A program made the position numbers and the translations under genes. Under the pieces are notes generated by a model, which was not told where the DNA came from, ran no database searches, and saw only the letters and a program-made list of their open reading frames with translations. A stretch of 64,000 bases of DNA from Acidocella sp. (GTDB lineage Bacteria; Pseudomonadota; Alphaproteobacteria; Acetobacterales; Acetobacteraceae). Positions 9,017 through 17,142 of this stretch are shown one piece after another; the first letter of the stretch is position 1; the number at the start of each line of letters is the position of its first letter. The DNA lies in contig JARLIK010000017.1 of NCBI GenBank assembly GCA_031291755.1, positions 62,001 to 126,000 on the forward strand, written 5' to 3'.

Positions 9017-9667
9017 TTAAGCGGCCCGGCGCAGGCGCTTGATGAAGGCCGAAACATGATGCCGCCCCATCTCATAACGCGCCTTGCCGCTGGTGGTCAT
9101 GTAATTCATCTGCACCACGTAACGCTGGCCCACGAATGGCTTATGGCCGTGCCAGGTGGTGGGGCCGTTTGGGAACACCAATAACGCACCATCCGTCGGC
9201 GGAACCTCCACCGCGTAATCTTCCAAATCAGTGCCGTTGCGCAACAGCCGCAAACACCCGGCCTGGCTGGTCCAGGGCTTATCCGACGCCGGATCGCTCG
9301 GGTTCAGATACAATAAAATCGTCACCCGCTTGGTCAGGGAATCCCGGTGAATTTGCCCGTCTCCCGCACCCGCATTGCCCCGCAAGGTGGACATCACCGG
9401 GGCACCCGCCAAATCCAGCCCAAATTTCTCCGCCACAATGGCGCGGAACTCAGGCCCCTCCAGCGCCGTAAACAGCGCCTTCGCCGCCGGGCCAATGCGA
9501 ACCGCCCCCACCGGAAACGACCCCCTGCCCTTCATCACCGGCAAAGCCGCTACAACCTCACGCAACGCCTCCGGCTTCACAAATTGCGGCACCAGCACAT
9601 GCGCAAACGGATCAGCCGACACCGGCGTCTCCCGTAACTTCCCAAAATCCAGCGCATCCGTGCTCAT
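9017..9667 (-). CDS. 2-oxoglutarate/Fe(II)-dependent oxygenase, prolyl-hydroxylase type
   Basis: A 216 aa protein with the iron-binding triad HxD...H: IHRDS near the middle and TTWHGHKPF about 65 residues later, followed by the basic QRYVVQMNY segment that would hold 2-oxoglutarate. The spacing fits the double-stranded beta-helix 2OG-FeII family. The ATG at 9667 (MSTDALDFGK) is preferred over the track's TTG at 9703. It is first in a minus-strand group with a glycosyltransferase and a TVP38 protein, so it may modify a surface component, but no substrate can be read from the sequence. Confidence 0.82.
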   Translation of the reverse strand: MSTDALDFGKLRETPVSADPFAHVLVPQFVKPEALREVVAALPVMKGRGSFPVGAVRIGPAAKALFTALEGPEFRAIVAEKFGLDLAGAPVMSTLRGNAGAGDGQIHRDSLTKRVTILLYLNPSDPASDKPWTSQAGCLRLLRNGTDLEDYAVEVPPTDGALLVFPNGPTTWHGHKPFVGQRYVVQMNYMTTSGKARYEMGRHHVSAFIKRLRRAA

Positions 9668-9709
9668 GGGCTTGGTGTAACGCAAAATTTGGGGGTGGGG
9701 CAAGCAAGG

Positions 9710-9781
9710 CCAGGGAGCTCTGCTCCCTGGACCCTCGCCTAAGGGCTATGCCCTTAGTGGGGGTTCGGGGGCAAAGCCCCC
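9710..9781. repeat. Triple-hairpin palindromic repeat module
   Basis: Three perfect or near-perfect palindromes in a row: CCAGGGAGCTCTGCTCCCTGG (9710-9730, split by one arm mismatch in the centre), CTAAGGGCTATGCCCTTAG (9739-9757) and GGGGGCAAAGCCCCC (9767-9781). The same module order recurs at 36854-36900. It lies between the divergent 2OG oxygenase and zapE genes. Confidence 0.8.
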
Positions 9782-9845
9782 TGATCCTACCAGCCCTGCC
9801 CCCAGATTATTGCGTTGCACAAGGCCGTGGAGTACGGGCGGAGGG

Positions 9846-10973
9846 ATGGTGGATGTGATTGGCACGTACCGGGAGCGGGTGGCGTCGGGGCAGATTTTGT
9901 CTGATCCGGCGCAGGCCAGTGCGGCTGAGCGGTTGCAGGGCCTGTGGGTGAAGTTGCGGGGGTATGACCCGAAGCCCAAGGAGGCGCCGAACGGCTGGGT
10001 TGGGAAGTTGTTACGGCGCAAGCAGGTGGATGAGGCGGGCGAGCATCCGAACGGGCTGTATTTAGTGGGGGATGTGGGGCGCGGTAAGTCCATGTTGATG
10101 GACTTGTTTTTTGCGGCGGCGGATGTGCCGCGCAAGCGCCGGATTCATTTTCATGAATTCATGCAGGAGACGCACCGGCGGTTTCATCAGATCAAGCGGG
10201 ACAATCCGGAGATTGATGATCCGATTCCGCCGCTGGCGGACATGATTGCGGGCGAGGCGGCGTTGTTATGCTTCGATGAATTTCAGGTGCATGACATTGT
10301 TGATGCGATGATTCTGGGCCGGCTGTTTGAGGCGTTGTTTGCCCGGCTGGTGGTGGTGGTTGCCACGTCGAACACGCTGCCGGATGATTTGTTCAAGGGC
10401 AAGCCGGGGCGCGATGCGTTTTTGCCGTTCATTGGGTTTTTGAAGAAAAATCTCGATGTGCTGGTGCTGGATGCGGCGCGCGATTACCGGCGGCAGCGGG
10501 TGCATGGGCTGGCGGCTTGGTACACGCCGATAGGCCGCTGGGCGGATGCCGCGATGCAGCGGGTGTTTGATGAGTTGACCGGTGATATGCCGGCGCATGC
10601 TGAGACTTTGTTGATTTCGGGCCGCACGGTGGTTGTGCCGCTGGCGGCCAACGGGGTGGCCTGGTTTGATTTTCATGCGTTGTGCGGGGTGGCGTTGGGG
10701 CCGGGCGATTATCTGGCGCTGGCGACGCATTATCATACGGTTTTGATTGACGGGATTCCGCTGCTGTCGCCGGATAATTATGATGAGGCGCGCCGCTTCG
10801 TGACGCTGATCGATGCGCTGTATGAGCACCGGGTGAAATTGTATGTGTCAGCGGCGGCGCTGCCGGATGATTTATACCGCAAGGGCGAGGGCGCAAGAAT
10901 ATTCGAGCGCACAGCATCGCGGCTGGAAGAGATGCAGAGCGAGGCATATCTGGCGCTGCCGCATTTAACCTGA
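9846..10973 (+). CDS. zapE: ZapE/AFG1-family ATPase
   Basis: AAA-type ATPase associated with the division ring under stress (ZapE) and related to mitochondrial AFG1. Walker A is GDVGRGKSMLMD, Walker B LLCFDEFQVHD, and the sensor region VVATSNTLPDDLF. The conserved KRRIHFHEFM and LLISGRTVVVP segments are present. I use the ATG at 9846 (MVDVIGTYRER), 375 aa; the track start runs into the preceding non-coding DNA. The 3' end overlaps the convergent membrane-protein gene by 9 bases. Confidence 0.92.
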   Translation: MVDVIGTYRERVASGQILSDPAQASAAERLQGLWVKLRGYDPKPKEAPNGWVGKLLRRKQVDEAGEHPNGLYLVGDVGRGKSMLMDLFFAAADVPRKRRIHFHEFMQETHRRFHQIKRDNPEIDDPIPPLADMIAGEAALLCFDEFQVHDIVDAMILGRLFEALFARLVVVVATSNTLPDDLFKGKPGRDAFLPFIGFLKKNLDVLVLDAARDYRRQRVHGLAAWYTPIGRWADAAMQRVFDELTGDMPAHAETLLISGRTVVVPLAANGVAWFDFHALCGVALGPGDYLALATHYHTVLIDGIPLLSPDNYDEARRFVTLIDALYEHRVKLYVSAAALPDDLYRKGEGARIFERTASRLEEMQSEAYLALPHLT

Positions 10974-11378
10974 GATCTCGCGTTTCAGCAGGAACCAGGC
11001 GAGCAGGCCCAGAGCCGGGTCGAGAATGCTGAAGGTGTAAAATACATGCGGAAAGACACCGCTGATGGCGGTAGGGATGAGGACCAGCGGCACGATGGTC
11101 AGGCGGTCAAACACCGAAGCGGCGACGATTTGACGTCCACCCGAGCGGCCGCCGATGATGTAGAACCAGCCAATGACCGCGAGCAGCATGCCGATAACGC
11201 GCATGAGGGCTTCGTCGTGACCCATAAAGGGTTGATCGAGGAAAATGCTTTGGGTGAGGCCGGGCCAGACGGTCATACCGAGACCGTTGACCAGATAAAA
11301 CGCGCCGCTCCAGGCGGTGTATTTTGAGGCGGTGGAAAGCTGTGCGGGTTTGTCGAGCAGAGCTGAGATGAGCGGCAT
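10965..11378 (-). CDS. Hypothetical four-helix membrane protein
   Basis: 137 aa with about four hydrophobic stretches (AWSGAFYLVNGLGMTVWPGL, MRVIGMLLAVIGWFYIIGG, TIVPLVLIPTAISGVF, LGLLAWFLLKREISG). I do not recognise a named family or catalytic motif. The ribosome binding site GGAGGGA just before the ATG supports it as a real gene. It is convergent with zapE and lies downstream of the cysteine-repeat gene on the same strand. Confidence 0.65.
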   Translation of the reverse strand: MPLISALLDKPAQLSTASKYTAWSGAFYLVNGLGMTVWPGLTQSIFLDQPFMGHDEALMRVIGMLLAVIGWFYIIGGRSGGRQIVAASVFDRLTIVPLVLIPTAISGVFPHVFYTFSILDPALGLLAWFLLKREISG

Positions 11379-11489
11379 TTATAATCCCTCCTGGCAGATC
11401 AGGCTTTTGGTTAGCCTGGCTCGGATACGAGAAAGCAGCCTTTTAAGTTATTCATGAGCCGATTGCCCCGTGAAATACGGGGCCGGTGA

Positions 11490-12095
11490 TTACTCGGTGA
11501 TGCCGCCGCTGCCCATGCCATCGGTGCAGGGGGTGCCGGGTGGCAGCGGGGTGACGCCGGCGACGTGGGCGAAGCTCTGGGTCTGGCCGGCTTTTTCACC
11601 CATCAGATAGTGACAGGCGAGGCCGGCGCCTGCGAACACCGGGGCGGCGGCGTTGTCATTCAGCGGTTTGATATTGCCGAACGGCGTGGGGCTGAAGAAA
11701 TCGGCGATGGTGACGCCATAATCGCCCATCCGGTCAGTGCAGCGCGAGCCGATCGGCAGCGGTTGCATGTTCGGGATGCCGACGAAGCTTTGGGTGTAGC
11801 CGGCCTTGCGACCGGTGGTATATTCGCAGGTGAGCGAGGTGCCGGGCGACAATGGGACGATGGAAGCCGCGACGGTGACGCCATAGGAGCCGTTACCATC
11901 CGCGCAGGGTGAGCCGAGCACGAAGGGCGGCGCGCCATGTATCATCGAGTAGCTTAACATCTGTCCAATTAACGGGCCGCTATAGAAGCTGCACACCAGC
12001 GAGGGCTGGGCGGCGGCGGCGGGCGGGACGCGGATGAACGAACTTGCTGCGATCAGCAGGGTAAAAACCGCAAGAACTTTGAAAAAACGGCGCAT
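11490..12095 (-). CDS. Secreted protein built from three cysteine-pair repeats
   Basis: 201 aa with a signal peptide (MRRFFKVLAVFTLLIAASSF, cleavage likely after PPAAAA). The mature part is almost entirely three repeats of about 55-60 residues. Each has the pattern LxCxYxxGxxxGxTQSF, then PLPxGxPCxDGMGxYGVT: the first starts LVCSFYSGPLIGQ, the second LTCEYTTGRKAGYTQSF, the third LACHYLMGEKAGQTQSF. Each unit has exactly two cysteines, which suggests one disulfide per repeat in the periplasm or outside the cell. I recognise no named family. A 7-bp hairpin (GCCCCGT/ACGGGGC, 11465-11483) follows the gene but lacks a T-run. Confidence 0.75.
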   Translation of the reverse strand: MRRFFKVLAVFTLLIAASSFIRVPPAAAAQPSLVCSFYSGPLIGQMLSYSMIHGAPPFVLGSPCADGNGSYGVTVAASIVPLSPGTSLTCEYTTGRKAGYTQSFVGIPNMQPLPIGSRCTDRMGDYGVTIADFFSPTPFGNIKPLNDNAAAPVFAGAGLACHYLMGEKAGQTQSFAHVAGVTPLPPGTPCTDGMGSGGITE

Positions 12096-12282
12096 CCTGG
12101 AGTCCTATCAGTCACCGGCATTATTACGATAGCCCGTTGGTTGTTAATACCCAATGAAGCGGCTTTATTCAAGCGCGATGGGGATAGCCGCACGAAGAGG
12201 TGAGCGGTGCTGCTGCGTTGCGGAAGGTCCCGCTTGCTTGGGGGCCGGGGCCGCGATAGCGTGCGCCCTATTGGAGACCTCT

Positions 12283-12732
12283 TTGCCGCAACTATCGCTT
12301 CATTCGCCGGTTGGTGACCTGACCATCTCTGAGGAGGCGGGGGAAATCGTGTCGCTGGACTGGGGCTGGGGGCGTGACCAGGAGCCAACCCCGTTGTTGC
12401 GCCGAGCGAAGGCAGCACTCGATGATTATTTTGACGGCAAGCCCCTGCCCCGTGATCTGCCGCTGGCGCCGCACGGCACGCCGTACCGGCTGAAAGTGTG
12501 GCAGGCTTTATGCGAGATCCCGGCGGGCGAAACGCGCAGCTATAAAGATATCTCGGCGGTTGCCGGCGGCTCGGCGCGGTCGGTCGGCGGGGCCAATGCG
12601 GCCAACCCGATCCCGATATTTATTCCCTGCCACCGGGTAGTGGCAACTGATGGCCTGGGCGGCTATTCCGGCGGCGATGGGCTGGAAACCAAGCTCTGGC
12701 TGCTGGAATTGGAACGCGGCGGCAAAACTTGA
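12283..12732 (+). CDS. ogt: Methylated-DNA--protein-cysteine methyltransferase
   Basis: Suicide repair enzyme that moves O6-alkyl groups from guanine to its own cysteine. The active-site block is IPIFIPCHRVVATDGLGGYSGG, with the acceptor Cys in PCHRV; the helix-turn-helix region VWQALCEIPAGETRSYKDIS precedes it. The track start at 12154 adds 43 residues of unlikely composition. I place the start at the TTG at 12283, with GGAG six bases upstream, giving 149 aa (MPQLSLHSPVGDL), which fits the short Ogt/YbaZ-like C-terminal unit plus a small N-terminal domain. The start is the uncertain part. It is followed closely by the quinone reductase gene. Confidence 0.88.
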   Translation: MPQLSLHSPVGDLTISEEAGEIVSLDWGWGRDQEPTPLLRRAKAALDDYFDGKPLPRDLPLAPHGTPYRLKVWQALCEIPAGETRSYKDISAVAGGSARSVGGANAANPIPIFIPCHRVVATDGLGGYSGGDGLETKLWLLELERGGKT

Positions 12733-12749
12733 ACCTTTGGAGCAGATGA

Positions 12750-13721
12750 ATGTCTAAGGCGATCCGGATGCATGAGGTCGGCGGCCCCGGCGTGTTAAAA
12801 TGGGAAAGCGTGCCGACGCCTCAGCCCGGGCCGGCCGAGGCGTTGATCCGCCATGCGGCGGTGGGGCTGAATTACATCGATGTGTATTTCCGCACCGGGC
12901 TTTATAAGGCCGCCCTGCCCGCTACCCCTGGCCTGGAAGGTGCCGGGGTGGTGCTGGCGGTAGGCTCTGAGGTGAAGGACCTCGAAGTGGGTGACCGGGT
13001 GGCGTATCAGGGCGGGCCGCTGGGCGCTTACGCCACCGAGCGGGTGATCCCGGCGGACCGGCTGGTGAAGCTGCCGGACAGCATCGACTTCAACACCGGG
13101 GCGGCGATGATGCTGCAAGGCATGACCGCGGAATATTTGCTGCTGCGGACCTTCAAGGTGCAAAAAGGCCAGACGATTCTGGTGCATGCCGCCGCTGGTG
13201 GCGTGGGGCTGATATTGTGTCAGTGGGCCAAGCATCTGGGCGCTAATGTGATCGGGGTGGTCTCGACGCCCGATAAAGCCGAGCTGGCGAAAGCCCATGG
13301 CGCGCATCATGTGATTATCGGGCACGCAACGTTGGCTGCGGATGTAAAACGCATCACCGAAGGCGCGATGGTGCCGGTGGTGTATGACGCGGTCGGCAAG
13401 GACACTTTTATGGCCAGCCTCGATTGTTTGGCTCCGTTGGGGATGATGGTAACCTACGGCAGCGCCTCCGGCCCGGTGCCGCCGGTGGACACCGCTATGC
13501 TCGCCGCCAAGGGCAGCCTCTTCCTCACCCGCCCGACGCTGGCCACCTATACCGCCTCGCGCGCCGATATTGTAAAATCCGCCAATGCGCTGTTTGATGT
13601 GGTGGCCTCCGGCGCCGTGAAAATCCGGGTCAACCAGACCTTCCCGCTGGCGGAAGCCGCTGCTGCCCATACCGCATTGGAGGCACGGCAGACCACCGGC
13701 AGCACGGTGTTAATTCCCTAA
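12750..13721 (+). CDS. qor: NADPH:quinone oxidoreductase (zinc-free MDR family)
   Basis: 323 aa medium-chain reductase of the zeta-crystallin/Qor type. GroES-like N-terminal half with HAAVGLNYIDVYFRTGLYK and GLEGAGVVLAVGSEV; Rossmann nucleotide-binding motif HAAAGGVGLILCQWAKHLG around residue 150; no zinc-ligand cysteines, as expected for the family. It would reduce quinones or unsaturated carbonyls with NADPH in the cytoplasm. It has an upstream TTTGGAG site and sits 17 bases after the alkyltransferase gene, then 4 bases before a PAP2 gene. Confidence 0.9.
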   Translation: MSKAIRMHEVGGPGVLKWESVPTPQPGPAEALIRHAAVGLNYIDVYFRTGLYKAALPATPGLEGAGVVLAVGSEVKDLEVGDRVAYQGGPLGAYATERVIPADRLVKLPDSIDFNTGAAMMLQGMTAEYLLLRTFKVQKGQTILVHAAAGGVGLILCQWAKHLGANVIGVVSTPDKAELAKAHGAHHVIIGHATLAADVKRITEGAMVPVVYDAVGKDTFMASLDCLAPLGMMVTYGSASGPVPPVDTAMLAAKGSLFLTRPTLATYTASRADIVKSANALFDVVASGAVKIRVNQTFPLAEAAAAHTALEARQTTGSTVLIP

Positions 13722-13725
13722 CCCC

Positions 13726-14325
13726 ATGCACGCGCTTAAAATGGTGGCGATCAACGCGCTGATCTGCGCGGCGCTGGTGGCGCTGTGCGCCGAGTTTGTC
13801 GATCAACCCGTCGCGCTGTTCGTTCACCAAACCATCACCAACCCCCTGCCCTTCCAGATCATGGCGGCCCCCTCGCTGCTGGCGCTGCCGCTGGCGCTCG
13901 CTTTCCTCGCCGCCGCCGCTATCAACCACGCCGCCGGTAAACCGCCGCTGCCGCATCATAGCCTGCTGCTGCGCCTCAGCCTCGCTACCCTCGCCGCCAC
14001 CACTGCCAAAGACGAACTCAAATTTATCTTCGGCCGCGCCTGGCCCAGCGCCCTGATCAACGAAAATATCTTCGGCTTCTTCCCCTTCACCTTCGGTCCC
14101 AACTACGGCAGCTTCCCCTCCGGCCACACCGCCTACATCAGCGCTCCGCTGCTGATGCTCGCCATCCTCAAACCAAAATACGCCACCATCTGCCTCGTCA
14201 TCATCCTGCTCGTCATGGCCGGACTCATCGGCGGCGGATACCACTACCCCGGCGACACCATCGCCGGCTTGTTCACCGGCTTCGCCGCCGCTGCCGGGGT
14301 GCGGGTGTTGATGCGGGAGCGTTAG
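13726..14325 (+). CDS. PAP2-superfamily membrane phosphatase
   Basis: 199 aa with several membrane helices and the three-part PAP2 active site: KFIFGRAWP (KxxxxxRP), FPSGHTAY (PSGH) and GGGYHYPGDTIAG (the GxHxPxD part, with Tyr in place of a common residue). Such enzymes dephosphorylate lipid phosphates such as undecaprenyl diphosphate, phosphatidic acid or phosphatidylglycerophosphate. Which of these applies cannot be told here. The next gene, an LplT-like transporter, suggests phospholipid handling (inference). Confidence 0.87.
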   Translation: MHALKMVAINALICAALVALCAEFVDQPVALFVHQTITNPLPFQIMAAPSLLALPLALAFLAAAAINHAAGKPPLPHHSLLLRLSLATLAATTAKDELKFIFGRAWPSALINENIFGFFPFTFGPNYGSFPSGHTAYISAPLLMLAILKPKYATICLVIILLVMAGLIGGGYHYPGDTIAGLFTGFAAAAGVRVLMRER

Positions 14326-14334
14326 GATCAGGCG

Positions 14335-15594
14335 ATGAGCATGTGGCGGCTGCTGGGGTCGAGGCGGTTTGGGGCGCTGTTTGTGGCGCAAGCGCTGGGG
14401 GCGGTGAACGATAATTTGTTCAAGAATGCGCTGGTGGTTTTAGCGCTGTACCGGCTGGCGCATGTGGGTCCAGTGGTGGTGGCGCTGGCGGGCGGGATTT
14501 TTATTTTGCCGTATGCGTTGTTTTCCACGTTGGCGGGGCAGGTGGCGGATAGGTTTGAGAAGTCGCGGGTGGTGCGGCTGACCAAGTGGTGGGAGCTTGG
14601 GTTGATGGTGTTGGCGGCGGCGGGGTTTTTGAGCGGGAGCATTGCGGCGCTGCTGGCGGTGCTGTTTGGACTGGGTGTGCAGGCGGCGTTTTTCTCGCCG
14701 GTGAAGTACGGGATTTTGCCGGATTTGCTGTCTGAGGCGGAGCTGGTGGGTGGCAACGGCTTGATCGAGGCCGGGACGTTTTTAGGGATTTTGGCAGGCA
14801 CGGTGGCGGGCGGGGTGCTGGTGGTGCTGCCGCATGGTCCGGTGCTGGCGGCGGTGGCGTGCATTGTGGTGGCGCTGGGGGGACTGGTGGCGGCGTATCA
14901 GGTGCCGGCGGTGGCGGTGGCAGCACCGGGGTTGCGGCTGGAGTGGAATATTATCCGCGAGATACGGGTGCTGGTGGCGGATGCGCGGGCCAACCGGCCG
15001 GTGTGGCTGGCGATTTTAGGGATCAGCTGGTTCTGGGCGATGGGGGCGACGGTGCTGGCCGAGTTGCCGACGGTGGTGCGCGATAATCTCAGCGGCTCCG
15101 GGCCGGTGGTGACCTTGTTGCTGCTGGTGTTTTCGGTGGGGATTGGCATTGGCTCGCTGTTGTGCGGCGGGCTGATGCGCGGCGGCGTTTCGGTGCGGCT
15201 GGTGCCGTGGATGGGGCTGGGAATTTCGGTGTTCATGCTGGCGTTTGCGCATCAGGCGGGGGCGGCGGGGGTGCTGCCGGGGGTGGCGGCAGTGCTGGGC
15301 AGTGGCGATGGCCGGTTGATGCTGCTGGAATTGCTGGGGCTGGCGGCGTGTGGCGGGGTCTTTTCGGTACCGTTATATGTGGTTTGCCAGGAAAAATCCG
15401 CGCCCTCGCATCGCTCGCGGATGATTGCGGCGAATAATATTTTGAACGCGGCGGCGATGGTGGCAGCGGCTGTGGTGGCGGCTGGGATGTTTGCGGCGAT
15501 GGGGTCAGCGCCGGTGATTTTGGCGGTGACGGCAGGATTGAATCTGCTGGCGGCAGGAATTTTGGCGAAGTTGTTGAAAAATTTGCATTTGTAA
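14335..15594 (+). CDS. MFS transporter, LplT (lysophospholipid)-like
   Basis: 419 aa with about twelve hydrophobic segments. The N-terminal stretch FGALFVAQALGAVNDNLFKN is the hallmark of the LplT branch, and GQVADRFEKSRVVRLTKWWE is the loop-2 MFS motif. LplT flips lysophospholipids across the inner membrane for reacylation; in many proteobacteria it is fused or linked to an acyltransferase (aas), which is not seen next to this copy. The PAP2 phosphatase gene lies 9 bases upstream. Confidence 0.8.
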   Translation: MSMWRLLGSRRFGALFVAQALGAVNDNLFKNALVVLALYRLAHVGPVVVALAGGIFILPYALFSTLAGQVADRFEKSRVVRLTKWWELGLMVLAAAGFLSGSIAALLAVLFGLGVQAAFFSPVKYGILPDLLSEAELVGGNGLIEAGTFLGILAGTVAGGVLVVLPHGPVLAAVACIVVALGGLVAAYQVPAVAVAAPGLRLEWNIIREIRVLVADARANRPVWLAILGISWFWAMGATVLAELPTVVRDNLSGSGPVVTLLLLVFSVGIGIGSLLCGGLMRGGVSVRLVPWMGLGISVFMLAFAHQAGAAGVLPGVAAVLGSGDGRLMLLELLGLAACGGVFSVPLYVVCQEKSAPSHRSRMIAANNILNAAAMVAAAVVAAGMFAAMGSAPVILAVTAGLNLLAAGILAKLLKNLHL

Positions 15595-15693
15595 TGCGGA
15601 AAAATTTGCTATCGAGCGGTTAAGCCCCTGTGCGGCTGCAACAAATGCGTCTAGACAGAGGATTACACTCATTTTTTCTGGAGATTCGCGCCG

Positions 15694-16581
15694 GTGATCA
15701 GGTTATCGGTCCCGCTTAGACAGGCCCTATCCCGGCTGACGCTTCCGGTGATGCTGGTGCTGTCTCTGGGGGCCGTGCTGGTTGGCCGGGCTGACCAAGG
15801 TCTGGCGGACCGGTTGCGTGGCGCGCTGGATGATGTGCTGGCCCCGGCCTACGCGCTGGTGACCGCGCCGGTGACGGCGCTTGAGCATGGCAGCGGTGTA
15901 ATCGGGCAATTATTCAGCCTGGAAGCGCAGAATCAGCAATTGCGGGCGGAGAACGCCAAGCTGCTGCAATGGCAGTCGGTGGCGATGGCGCTGGAGGCGC
16001 AGAATGATGCGCTGAAGACCGCGCTGAATTATATCCCCACCCCAACCCCGGAGTTTTTCACCGCTCATGTGGTGGCTGATCTAGGGGGGGTTTATGCGCG
16101 CTCGGTGCTGGTGTCCCTACCGCCAGGGCTGGCGCAGAGCGGCACCAATTTGGTGGGCGCGATTGCGATGGATGGCCGCGGTGTGGCCGGGCGGGTGGTG
16201 GAAGCTGGGGACCGCAGTGCGCGGGTGTTGCTGATTACCGATTTGAACAGCCGGATTCCGGTGGCGCTAGGCGCGCATGGGCTGCCGGCGCTGATGGCTG
16301 GAACCAACGGGGCTGACCCGGCGTTGCTGTATTGGGCGCCAGGCAAACCGCCGGCAGAGGGTGACGTGGTGCTGACCAGTGCCGAGGGCGGGGCGTTTCC
16401 GCCTGGCTTGCCGGTGGGGGTGGTGCATTATGATGCCCAGAACGACCCTGTGGTGTTGCCGCTGGCTGACATTGACGGGCTGCGGCTGGTGCGGCTGTTT
16501 TGTTATCCCAGCAACCAGCCGGTGCTGGCGCCCGAGCATGAAACGCCCAAAACTTCGGCGAAGTCTCACAGGAGACACTAA
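15694..16581 (+). CDS. mreC: Rod-shape-determining protein MreC
   Basis: Periplasmic scaffold of the elongasome. One N-terminal membrane helix (LTLPVMLVLSLGAVLVG), a coiled coil at about residues 70-110 (FSLEAQNQQLRAENAKLLQW), and the two beta-barrel domains characteristic of MreC (VVADLGGVYARSVLVSLP ... GRVVEAGDRSARVLLITD ... LPVGVVHYDAQ). 295 aa from a GTG at 15694 with GGAG upstream. It is the first gene of mreC-mreD-mrdA-rodA; mreB, usually just upstream, is not next to it here. Confidence 0.94.
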   Translation: MIRLSVPLRQALSRLTLPVMLVLSLGAVLVGRADQGLADRLRGALDDVLAPAYALVTAPVTALEHGSGVIGQLFSLEAQNQQLRAENAKLLQWQSVAMALEAQNDALKTALNYIPTPTPEFFTAHVVADLGGVYARSVLVSLPPGLAQSGTNLVGAIAMDGRGVAGRVVEAGDRSARVLLITDLNSRIPVALGAHGLPALMAGTNGADPALLYWAPGKPPAEGDVVLTSAEGGAFPPGLPVGVVHYDAQNDPVVLPLADIDGLRLVRLFCYPSNQPVLAPEHETPKTSAKSHRRH

Positions 16582-16583
16582 GC

Positions 16584-17129
16584 GTGGCGCGTAGAGCAAG
16601 TGTCCGGCGGGATATGAATATCTGGCGGCGGCTGGATATGGCGTCGCGCTATATCTGGCCGGCAGCACTTACGGTGTTCGGGCTGCTGATTATCGGGGTG
16701 CCACTGGGGTTGCCGGGGCTGGCGGCGTTGCGGCCGGCTTATGTGATGGCCTGTGTGTATTTCTGGTCACTGTACCGGCCGAGTTCATTGCCGGCGCCGG
16801 TGGTGGCGCTGACCGGACTGCTGCTGGATTTGCTGGGCATGTCGCCATTGGGGATGTGGGCTGTGCTGCTGCTGCTGTTGCAGGGCGCAACTTTGCTGGC
16901 CCGGCGGCGCTTGATCAGTTTTAGTTTTCTGCAGAACTGGCTGGCCTTCAGCGGCCTTGCCGCGGTGGTATCGCTGCTGGCCTGGGCGCTGCAATCGCTG
17001 CTGGATTTGCAGGCCTTGCCGCTGCTGCCGCTGGGCGTGCAGATTTTTGTAGCGATTGGGGTTTACCCGCTGCTGGCCTGGATGTTTATTAAGGCGCACC
17101 GCGGGGCCGCGGCCGTGGAGCTGGCGTGA
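16584..17129 (+). CDS. mreD: Rod-shape-determining protein MreD
   Basis: Small polytopic inner-membrane protein (181 aa) that links MreC to the elongation machinery. About five hydrophobic segments are visible, including LTVFGLLIIGVPLGLPGLAA and the MreD-typical VVALTGLLLDLLGMSPLG motif, which marks the family. The start is a GTG at 16584, two bases after mreC ends, with AGGAGACA upstream. It is followed by mrdA in the same direction. Confidence 0.92.
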   Translation: MARRASVRRDMNIWRRLDMASRYIWPAALTVFGLLIIGVPLGLPGLAALRPAYVMACVYFWSLYRPSSLPAPVVALTGLLLDLLGMSPLGMWAVLLLLLQGATLLARRRLISFSFLQNWLAFSGLAAVVSLLAWALQSLLDLQALPLLPLGVQIFVAIGVYPLLAWMFIKAHRGAAAVELA

Positions 17130-17142
17130 TGACTGGGTTGTG

